From positions 1 to 22,100 of the forward strand of contig DAINBU010000081.1 in NCBI GenBank assembly GCA_036732755.1: a stretch of 22,100 nt of DNA. Reading direction: 5' to 3'. Position 1 is the first letter of the stretch, and each line of letters begins with the position of its first letter. The translations under genes and the position numbers were made by a program. The notes beneath the pieces are model-generated. The model was not told the origin of the DNA and ran no database searches. It worked only from the letters and a program-made list of their open reading frames with translations. This DNA comes from DASRRB01 sp036732755 (GTDB lineage Bacteria; Planctomycetota; B15-G4; SIAN01). Below are positions 16,222 through 22,100 of this stretch, in pieces.

Positions 16222-16245
16222 GCGATTTCGCCTCGCGGAAATCGC
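16222..16245 (-). terminator. hairpin just after the propeller gene
   Basis: GCGATTTC at 16222-16229 and GAAATCGC at 16238-16245 form a perfect 8-bp stem with an 8-base loop, beginning one base past the propeller stop codon. No U-tract follows, so it may be a partial terminator or an mRNA-stabilising end that sets the relative expression of the propeller gene and gene B. Confidence 0.4.
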
Positions 16246-16246
16246 C

Positions 16247-17101
16247 TCAGCGCGCGGCGGGAGGTTCGAGCTTCGCCAGCAGCGTGATCGTCCCGTCGAC
16301 GTCGACGCGCTTCAGCAGACCGGTCGTGTTGGTCTGGCGGCCGCTCTCCTTCACGACGACCGCGCCGTCCTTCGCGAGCACGACGCCCGACGGATGCGCG
16401 AGCCCCTTCGCGAGCTCGCTCACCACGCCGTCCTTCAGCCGCAGCAGGCGGCCGTGTTCCCAGTCGGTGAACGTGAGCGCGCCGTCGGCGGAGAGCGCGA
16501 GGCCGTAGATCTCGCCGCCGATCCCATCGACGACGTCGGTGACGCGCCCCTCCTTCGTGACGCGCTTGACCGAATCGCCATCGGCGAGCAGGAGCGCGCC
16601 GTCGGGCGCGCGCGCGCACGCGCCGGACGGCGAGCCGACCGCGGCGACGATCGCGAGCTTCTTGCCGCGCGGCACGCCGTCCTTTCCCGCCTCGAGCGTG
16701 AGCCGCAGGACCTGCTTCGGCGCGACGATCCAGAGCGCGTCGGGTCCGTCGGGCAGGACGGTCTCGAGCGTCAGCCCCTCCGGCTTCGGCCACTCGATCG
16801 CGTCGATCGTCCCGTCCGGCGAGATGCGCCAGAGGTTGCCCTTGTCGCAGCCGCTCGCGAGCCAGAGGCGGTCGTCGCCGTCGATCTCGAGGTGGTGCGC
16901 GTGCTCGAGCTTCACGCCCTCCTTCGAGTCGAGGAAGAGCGTCGTCTTGCCGTTCGTTTCCGTGCGCCAGATGCAGCAGTGGTCGGCGTCGATGGCGTAG
17001 ATGCGGCCCGCCTTGTCGGCGACGAGGCCGTTCCAGTCGTGCGCGCGCGCCGGCGCGGCGGCGGCGAGAAGGAGCAGGGACGCGAGCAGCGGACGCACCA
17101 T
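16247..17101 (-). CDS. secreted beta-propeller (SMP-30/NHL-like) protein
   Basis: The 284-residue protein starts at ATG 17101-17099, with an AGGAGGT ribosome site five to six bases upstream; this is the strongest in the window and rules out the in-frame ATG at 17170. Residues 1-20 are a signal peptide (LLASLLLLAAAAPARA-HDW). The mature part is a series of short beta repeats with Asp-Gly turns (DADHCCIWRT, DGDDRLWLASG, SPDGTIDAIEW, APDGALLLADGDSVKRV, SADGALTFTDWEHGRLLRL, AKDGAVVVKESG), typical of six-bladed SMP-30/gluconolactonase or NHL propellers. Such proteins are lactonases, other hydrolases or binding scaffolds; I do not see a complete SMP-30 metal site with confidence. It lies between sulfatase-fold genes C and B on the same strand, suggesting a role in the same envelope process. 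Confidence 0.85.
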   Translation of the reverse strand: MVRPLLASLLLLAAAAPARAHDWNGLVADKAGRIYAIDADHCCIWRTETNGKTTLFLDSKEGVKLEHAHHLEIDGDDRLWLASGCDKGNLWRISPDGTIDAIEWPKPEGLTLETVLPDGPDALWIVAPKQVLRLTLEAGKDGVPRGKKLAIVAAVGSPSGACARAPDGALLLADGDSVKRVTKEGRVTDVVDGIGGEIYGLALSADGALTFTDWEHGRLLRLKDGVVSELAKGLAHPSGVVLAKDGAVVVKESGRQTNTTGLLKRVDVDGTITLLAKLEPPAAR

Positions 17102-17176
17102 GGCCACCTCCTGCGGCGTCACGAGGCACGGACGGGCCCCCGTGTTAGCGACCGGCGCGCGGGAGCGCACCGCGGC

Positions 17177-19516
17177 TCAGCGGCCGGCGTAGCCGAGCTT
17201 GCGCAGGCGGTCGCGCAAGGCCTCGGGAAGTTCGACCGGTCCGGCGTCCCGCGCGGCCGGCGCGCGCGCGAGCTCGGCGAGGAGCTCGGCGTCGAGCCGC
17301 CGCTCGAGCGAGGCGCGCTGCGCCGGCGTCGGCTCGAACGGCGCGGGACGCCCCGTGGCGGGGTTCTCCCGCTCGAAGGTGAGCTTTGCTTCGCCCGCCT
17401 CGTTCCACATGCGCTGCACGCGCCAGACGCCGAGGCGGAGCGATTCGCCGCGCGCGCGCACGCCCCCGTCGCAGTGGTGGTCGAGGTGGAGGACGAGCGG
17501 GCGCTCCTCGTCGTCGGGCGGCGCGAACAGGTCGCGGCCGTGACAGAGCGCGTCGGCCGGCAGGCCGGCGAGGCGGGCGAGCGTCGGCGCGACGTCGACG
17601 AGGCTCACCGGATCGGCGAACGTCGCGCCGCGCGGCACGCCCGGACCGGCGAACAGCAGCGCGACCGCTCCGACCTCGTCGTGCAGCGTGAGGCCGTGCC
17701 GGAAACCGCCGTGCTCGAGGAACTCCTCGCCGTGGTCGGAGACGACCGCGACGATCGTCCGCTCGCGGAGCCGCAGTTCGTCGAGCAGGTCGAGCAGCGG
17801 GCCGACGAAGTCGCGGTCGACCTCGCGCACGCACGCGTCGTAGCGCCGGGCGAGCTCGGCGACCGCCGCCGGGTCACGCGCGGTCGCGCTCGCGAGGAGG
17901 GCGCAGCGCTCGGCGTCCTGCCCCTCGTGCGCGGCGTCCTCGTACTCGTGCACGAAGTAGGTGTGGAGGAAGAGGAAGAAGGGGGCGTCGGCGTGGCGGC
18001 GCAGCCAGGAGAACGCGCGGCGCGGCGTCGCGTCGACCTGCGCGTCGCGCGCGGCGGCGGGATCGGCGGCGTCGCGCGCGATGCCGCACGGGTCGCGCAC
18101 GGAGTAGGCGTCGAACCCTTCGCCGAAGCCGAAGCGCGGGTCGACGAGGCCGCCGGCCGTGAACGCCGCGGTCGCGTAGCCGCGCGCCCGGAAGCGGCGC
18201 GCCAGCAGCGACGAATGGCGCGGATCGATCCGGCGGTCGTTGTCGAGCACGCCGTGCACGACGGGATGTTGTCCGGTCATGAGCGAGACGTGCGCCGGGA
18301 GCGTCCACGACGAGGTCGAGCTCGCGTGCGTGAACCGGGCGCCGCGCGCCGCCAGCGCATCGAGGCGCGGAGTGAGCGTGCTCCCGTCGGGCCGCGGTCC
18401 GACGCGGTCGGCGCGCAGCGTGTCGAGCGAGACGAGCACGACGGACGGCGGCCTTGCCCGATCGGGGGTCGCGTCCGAGCCGAGCACGCGCGGCGCGCCC
18501 GCGAACCCGAGGACGTCGCGGTCGCCGCGGCAGCGCAGCTCGAGGGTGACGGCGCGTCCCGCCCAGGCGTCGAGCGGCACGGTCCACTCGGAGAGGCGGC
18601 TGTTCCAGAGGTCGGCGACGAGCACCTCGCGGCGGGTCGCGATCGCGATGCCGTCGACCGCGACGCTCCATTCCGCGTCTCCGCCGCGGTCGCCGCCGAG
18701 CAGGCCGGTCTCGACGTCGAGGCGCGGCGCGCGGGCCGGCAGCGTCCCCTTCCAGCGCAGCGCGCCGCCGGTCGGGACGAGGAGGCCGTCCATCTCGGCG
18801 TCCATCTCGGGGAGCTCGAAGCGCAGGCGCGCGCGCGGCGGCCCCTCGGCCGCGGCGCCGCCGAGCGAGGCGCGCTCGACCGGCGCGAGGCAGGCGACCT
18901 CGACCCGGTCGACGAGGAGCGGACCGTCGCCTGGCACGAGGCTCACGCGCACCGAGCGCGGGCCGCGGCGCCGGTCGAGGCAGGCGCGCGCCTCGACCCA
19001 ATCGGAGCCGGCCGCGATCGGGCGCGCGTCGGCGGCGAGCTCGCGCTCCTTCCCGGCGACGTCGGCGACGCGGAGCTGCGCGTCGCGCTCGTGGCCGTAC
19101 GAGCGCGCGCGCACCGTCACCACCAGCGCGTCGGGGCGCGCGACCTCGAGCCGCGCGTGCACGCCGCCTTCGCCGGGCGGGAGCATGAGGCCGCCGCGCA
19201 CGCCCTCGCCTTCGGCGAACCACTGCACCCGCGAGGGGCGCGGCACGCCGTCGCTCGTCGTCGGCTCGCGCCAGCGCGCGCGGTCGTGCGCGGAGAAGTC
19301 GTCGAAGAACAGCACGTCTTCGGGCCGTGGCGGCAGGGGACGGTGGTCGCGCACCACCGGCTCGTCGCTCACGTGCTCGAACGACGGCGGCTCGGCCGGG
19401 GGCGACTGCGCAGGGTCGTCGGAATGGGAGCAGGCGGCGAGCACGACGGCCGCGACGCCCGCGACGAACCGCCGCGCGCGCGCAACCTCCGTCGCCCAAA
19501 TCCTCGACGACGACAA
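17177..19516 (-). CDS. sulfatase-fold lipoprotein C (Thr-type active site)
   Basis: This 779-residue protein is the close paralogue of A. It has a lipobox LAAC with Cys29, a beta-rich half to about 350, then the catalytic domain with Asp365, Thr405 in SSWTLPAHVSL and Asp594-His595 in SDHGEEF. From about residue 355 to 680 it is identical to A at protein and DNA level, whereas the N-terminal half (roughly four in five residues identical by eye) and the last 100 residues have diverged. This suggests gene conversion of the catalytic core. The TTG start at 19516-19514 has GGGAG seven bases upstream. It is the first gene of the cluster, 81 bases after the sthA stop, so it may have its own promoter in the leader shared with gene A. 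Loss of the Cys/Ser nucleophile position argues against classical sulfatase activity. Confidence 0.87.
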   Translation of the reverse strand: MSSSRIWATEVARARRFVAGVAAVVLAACSHSDDPAQSPPAEPPSFEHVSDEPVVRDHRPLPPRPEDVLFFDDFSAHDRARWREPTTSDGVPRPSRVQWFAEGEGVRGGLMLPPGEGGVHARLEVARPDALVVTVRARSYGHERDAQLRVADVAGKERELAADARPIAAGSDWVEARACLDRRRGPRSVRVSLVPGDGPLLVDRVEVACLAPVERASLGGAAAEGPPRARLRFELPEMDAEMDGLLVPTGGALRWKGTLPARAPRLDVETGLLGGDRGGDAEWSVAVDGIAIATRREVLVADLWNSRLSEWTVPLDAWAGRAVTLELRCRGDRDVLGFAGAPRVLGSDATPDRARPPSVVLVSLDTLRADRVGPRPDGSTLTPRLDALAARGARFTHASSTSSWTLPAHVSLMTGQHPVVHGVLDNDRRIDPRHSSLLARRFRARGYATAAFTAGGLVDPRFGFGEGFDAYSVRDPCGIARDAADPAAARDAQVDATPRRAFSWLRRHADAPFFLFLHTYFVHEYEDAAHEGQDAERCALLASATARDPAAVAELARRYDACVREVDRDFVGPLLDLLDELRLRERTIVAVVSDHGEEFLEHGGFRHGLTLHDEVGAVALLFAGPGVPRGATFADPVSLVDVAPTLARLAGLPADALCHGRDLFAPPDDEERPLVLHLDHHCDGGVRARGESLRLGVWRVQRMWNEAGEAKLTFERENPATGRPAPFEPTPAQRASLERRLDAELLAELARAPAARDAGPVELPEALRDRLRKLGYAGR
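17476..18453. repeat. 978-bp direct repeat, copy 2 (inside gene C)
   Basis: This is the second copy of the block at 11684-12661, in the same orientation and exactly 5,792 bases away. It has no terminal inverted repeats, no transposase and no target duplication, and its ends lie inside coding sequence, so it is a homogenised gene segment and not an insertion sequence. Confidence 0.9.
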
Positions 19517-19590
19517 CGGCCGGCTCCCGAGGACTCCAGGCCGTCGCGGTATGTAGCTTCGATCGGGTGGACCGCCGGGTTGCGCGGCGT
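19517..19590 (-). promoter_or_regulatory. leader of gene C, related to the leader of gene A
   Basis: The sequence aligns with 13731-13803 and includes CGATCGAAGCTAC, CGCGAC and GCCTGGAGTC. Here GGGAG sits seven bases before the TTG start. Similarity runs back to a TGACGC that in the gene A copy contains the stop codon of gene B, so the duplicated unit seems to have begun right at the end of an upstream reading frame. TACATA could be a -10 element, without a clear -35. Confidence 0.5.
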
Positions 19591-19597
19591 CAGCAGT

Positions 19598-21052
19598 TCA
19601 CGAGCGGCCGAGCGGGGAGTCGGCCGGCGCGCCCGGGGCGCCCGCCGGGAAGAGCGCTCTACGCTGCAGGACGATGTCGAGCGCCGCCACGCGGTACGCC
19701 TCGGCCAGCGTCGGGAAGTTGAAGATGTTGTCGACGAAGCCGTCGACCTCGGCGCCGTGGATCAGCGCCTCCTGTCCGAGGTGGATCAGCTCGGCGGCGC
19801 CCTCTCCGGCGATCTGGACGCCGAGCAGCTTGCGGCCGCCCGGATCGGCGACCAGCTTCAGGAGCCCCTCCTCCATCGCGGCGATCTTCCCGCGCGCGAG
19901 CTCGCCGAACTGCGCGCGGCCGACCAGGCAGCCGCCCACGCCCTGCTTCGCCTGCTCCTCGGTCATGCCGACCTGGGAGAGCTCGGGGATCGTGTAGATG
20001 CCGGCCGGGATCACGTCGCTGCCGTGGCCGAGCGTGACGCCGAACATCGCGCAGATCGCGCGGCGTCCCTGCTCGGCCGACGAGGAGGCGAGCGAGGGCG
20101 GACCGATCACGTCGCCGGCCGCGTAGACGTGCGGCACCGCCGTGCGGCAGTTCGCGTCGACGGAGAGGAGGCCGCGCTCGTTCGCGCGCAGGCCGGCGTT
20201 CCCGAGGTCGAGCCCCTCGAGGTTGGCGACGCGGCCGAGGCAGCAGAGCAGCTTCTCGCTGCGCACCTCGCTGCCGTCGTCGAGCTTCGTCACGACCGTG
20301 TCGAGGCCGTCCCACTCGACCGCGACGTGGCGGCGGCCGCCGAGGAAGCGCGATCCCATGCGGTGGAACGCCCGCACGAAGACGTCGGCGATCTCGGGGT
20401 CGAGGAAGCCGAGCGGCCGCGCGACGCGGTCGACCATCGTCACCTTCGTGCCGAGCGCCGCGAAGATCGAGGCGTACTCGGCCGCAATCACGCCGGCGCC
20501 GAGGACGGTGAGGCTCTTCGGGAGGTACGTCAGCGAGAGGATCGAGTCGCTGTCGAGCACGTGCTCGTGGTCGACCGGGACGTCGGACGGCGTGCGCGGC
20601 TTGGAGCCGGTCGCGATCACGACGTGGTCGGCGACGAAGCGCGCCGTCGCGCCGCTCACGCTCTCCACCTCGATCACGTGGGGGTCGACGAAGCGCGCGC
20701 GGCCGTGGCGGCTCGCCGTGCGGTCGCGCCGGAGCTGGTCGGCCATCATCTGCTCGTGCGCCCTGACCACCTCCTCCATGCGCGTCATGAGGCTCGCGAC
20801 CTGGAGGTCGTCGCGCAGCTTGAGCTCGAAGACGGAGCCGGTGCGCGCCTTGAAGCTGGTGAGCGCGAGCGCCGCCTCGCGCAGGGTCTTGCTCGGGATC
20901 GTCCCGCGGTGGACGCAGGCGCCGCCGACGCTGAGCTCGCGCTCGACGAGCAGCGCCCGCTTGCCGAGCCGCGCCGCCTGCTGCGCCGCCTTGGCGCCGG
21001 CCGGTCCGCTCCCGATCACGACGACGTCGTAGCGCTCGGGCGCGGCGCTCAT
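19598..21052 (-). CDS. sthA: soluble pyridine nucleotide transhydrogenase
   Basis: The 484-residue flavoprotein belongs to the pyridine nucleotide-disulphide oxidoreductase family and is best matched to SthA, which transfers hydride from NADPH to NAD+ in the cytoplasm. The FAD-binding GSGPAG is at 14-19. At the redox site it reads GGACVHRGTIPSKTLREA with Cys46 and Thr51, so the second cysteine of the usual CxxxxC is missing, exactly as in SthA (GTIPSK with one Cys). The NAD(P)-binding VLGAGVIAAEYASIFAALG, the FAD motif VYAAGDVIGPP and the dimerisation domain (IPELSQVGMTEEQA, IFNFPTLAEAYRVAALD) are all present. The C-terminal tail is a little longer than usual, rich in Ala, Gly and Pro. The ATG at 21052-21050 overlaps the HDOD gene stop as ATGA, so the two genes are translationally coupled. 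Confidence 0.92.
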   Translation of the reverse strand: MSAAPERYDVVVIGSGPAGAKAAQQAARLGKRALLVERELSVGGACVHRGTIPSKTLREAALALTSFKARTGSVFELKLRDDLQVASLMTRMEEVVRAHEQMMADQLRRDRTASRHGRARFVDPHVIEVESVSGATARFVADHVVIATGSKPRTPSDVPVDHEHVLDSDSILSLTYLPKSLTVLGAGVIAAEYASIFAALGTKVTMVDRVARPLGFLDPEIADVFVRAFHRMGSRFLGGRRHVAVEWDGLDTVVTKLDDGSEVRSEKLLCCLGRVANLEGLDLGNAGLRANERGLLSVDANCRTAVPHVYAAGDVIGPPSLASSSAEQGRRAICAMFGVTLGHGSDVIPAGIYTIPELSQVGMTEEQAKQGVGGCLVGRAQFGELARGKIAAMEEGLLKLVADPGGRKLLGVQIAGEGAAELIHLGQEALIHGAEVDGFVDNIFNFPTLAEAYRVAALDIVLQRRALFPAGAPGAPADSPLGRS

Positions 21053-21915
21053 CCGACCGCCTCCGCGGCCGCCTTCACCGCGTCCTTGCGGGCGATCAGC
21101 GCATCGAGCTCGTCGCGGTAGAGATTGAGCGGGACGAGGAGCGGATGGGCGCGCAGCTCGTCTTCCGTCACCGGCCGCGACTGCAGCGCGAAGTGGGCGA
21201 GGTCGTCGGCGATGCCGGTCAGCATCGCGGTCTGCGCCGCGCCCGGCGCCTCGTGCGGCCGGTGGTGGTAGACGATCGTCTCGGCGACGCGCGCGGGAAG
21301 GCGCCACCCCTCGACGAGGCGGCCGGCGACGCTGCCGTGCATCTCGTCGACGACGTCCTCGACGAGGCTCGCGTCGACGCCGAGGTCGAGCTCGCGTTCG
21401 ACCTCGACGAGGAGCTGCAGCAGGACCGGCTTCCCGGCGTCGTGCAGCAGCCCGCACAGGAACGCCTCCTCGACGTTCCAGCGGCGCATGCGCGCGATCT
21501 CCTGCGCGTAGGAGGCCGCCGCGATCGAGTGGCGGAAGAGCTGGCGCACGCGCGCGTCCTGGCCCGGCACGCGGAACACCTTCGCCTGGCAGGCGGCGAC
21601 CAGCGCCATCTCGCGGATCTTCTTCATGCCGAGCCGGCTCACCGCCTGCTGCAGCGAGACGATCGGGACGGTCGGCGCGTAGAGCGGCGAGTTGGCGAGC
21701 TTCAGCACGTGGCCGGCGAGCGCCGCGTCGCGGTGGATCATGCGCGAGAGGCGGCGCGCGTCGCACGAATCGTCCTGCGTCGCGGCCATGACCATGCTCG
21801 CGACCTCGGGCAGCATCGGGAGCTCGAAGGCGCCCTCCGCGATCTTCTCGAGGAAGCGCTCGCGGAAGCGCGCCACGGTCTCGGCGACGCTCTCGATCCG
21901 GGACGCCTGCGCCAT
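21049..21915 (-). CDS. HDOD-domain signalling protein
   Basis: The 288-residue protein is a single HDOD domain. It begins with LPMLPEVASMVM (32-43), the helix DARRLSRMIHRDAALAGHVLKLANSPLY, and VSLQQAVSRLGMKKIREMAL, all typical of the family. Unlike many degenerate HDOD proteins it keeps HD at His158-Asp159 (GLLHDAGK), His129, His193 and a YHH at 216-218, so metal-dependent phosphodiesterase-type chemistry cannot be excluded. HDOD proteins usually act as scaffolds in signalling, motility or secretion. It is cytoplasmic. ATG at 21915-21913 is preceded by a GGGGG stretch on the minus strand about nine bases upstream. It overlaps sthA by four bases, an unusual pairing of a signalling domain with a redox-balancing enzyme. 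Confidence 0.88.
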   Translation of the reverse strand: MAQASRIESVAETVARFRERFLEKIAEGAFELPMLPEVASMVMAATQDDSCDARRLSRMIHRDAALAGHVLKLANSPLYAPTVPIVSLQQAVSRLGMKKIREMALVAACQAKVFRVPGQDARVRQLFRHSIAAASYAQEIARMRRWNVEEAFLCGLLHDAGKPVLLQLLVEVERELDLGVDASLVEDVVDEMHGSVAGRLVEGWRLPARVAETIVYHHRPHEAPGAAQTAMLTGIADDLAHFALQSRPVTEDELRAHPLLVPLNLYRDELDALIARKDAVKAAAEAVG

Positions 21916-21944
21916 GTACGGGAACCCCCGCGTCCTCTTCGGCC

Positions 21945-21985
21945 GGGGCGGGGGCGGGGCTGGTGGCGGGGGGCGGGCGGGAGGG
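21945..21985 (+). promoter_or_regulatory. G-quadruplex-forming tract upstream of the HDOD gene
   Basis: The plus strand has seven runs of three or more G. The runs at 21968-21973, 21975-21977, 21979-21981 and 21983-21985 are separated by single bases, a canonical quadruplex pattern with 1-base loops. The tract begins 30 bases upstream of the HDOD start, on the template strand. The remaining 22001-22100 holds only GC-rich short palindromes and no gene that I can support. Confidence 0.5.
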
Positions 21986-22100
21986 AGTCGCGAGGCGAGA
22001 CCGGAAGCGATTTCTCGCGGCGGGGGCGAGCGCGCAAGCGCGCGAGCGGGTGGGCGGGCGAGGCTGCGTGCGCGAACGCGCGTCGGGCGAGAGCGGGTCG

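Noticed and set aside
16394..21121. A 1,575-codon plus-strand open frame running antisense to the propeller, gene C and sthA
   Set aside because: It is antisense to four well-supported genes, is made of Arg/Ala/Glu/Val/Asp-rich low-complexity sequence and has no domain; it arises because G/C-ending codons on the minus strand rarely give stops on the other strand.
22021..22100. Short GC palindromes near the right end as a terminator or origin
   Set aside because: Alternating GC in a very GC-rich stretch gives such palindromes by chance, and no gene end, DnaA box or A/T-rich region accompanies them.

Overview
The window is very GC-rich (sampled coding lines of 73-78% GC downstream of about 1.6 kb, about 57% before it). 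Genes are tightly packed, with many 4-base GTGA, ATGA or TTGA stop/start overlaps and frequent GTG and TTG starts. Sulfatase-fold lipoproteins, a GspG-type pilin with an acidic D-x-D-x-DGxGEY stretch, DUF885 and Tiki/ChaN-type proteins, and a GH20-like secreted protein fit an uncultured Planctomycetota-like bacterium. That placement is inference from gene style, not from a marker gene. There are no rRNA or tRNA genes, CRISPR arrays or transposases.

Layout. (1) 1-1574 is a lower-GC segment: the 5' end of an exported VOC-family protein (minus), then a RibD-C/dihydrofolate-reductase-like protein and a small lipoprotein (plus). (2) 1598-5531 is a minus-strand operon read trmL -> Lon-substrate-binding-domain protein -> DUF885 metallopeptidase-like protein -> ChaN/Tiki-fold protein; the last three genes are joined by 4-base overlaps. 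(3) 5502-7827 is a divergent plus-strand operon of a two-helix membrane protein, a GH20-like secreted protein and a small secreted protein, all overlapping by 4 bases. It is followed by a zinc-ribbon membrane protein (7873-8346) and a convergent type II secretion/type IV pilin-like gene (8382-9095). (4) 9277-19516 is the core of the window, about 10 kb on the minus strand: sulfatase-fold lipoprotein C -> secreted beta-propeller -> sulfatase-fold lipoprotein B -> sulfatase-fold lipoprotein A -> CehA/McbA-type PHP metallohydrolase. (5) 19598-21915 is an HDOD signalling protein coupled by ATGA to a soluble transhydrogenase (SthA), also on the minus strand and just upstream of the cluster.

The most interesting part is region 4. 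All three sulfatase-fold proteins carry Thr in a T-L-P-A-H motif where true sulfatases carry the Cys or Ser that becomes formylglycine, so they are better regarded as phosphate-ester-type or uncharacterised members of the alkaline-phosphatase superfamily. Copies A and C are identical for 978 bp of DNA covering most of the catalytic domain, while both flanks differ by roughly 9% or more. That is the signature of recent gene conversion, unless it is an assembly artefact. The two copies also share a related upstream leader. Together with the propeller and the PHP-domain metalloenzyme, the cluster looks like an envelope-located hydrolytic system of unknown substrate.
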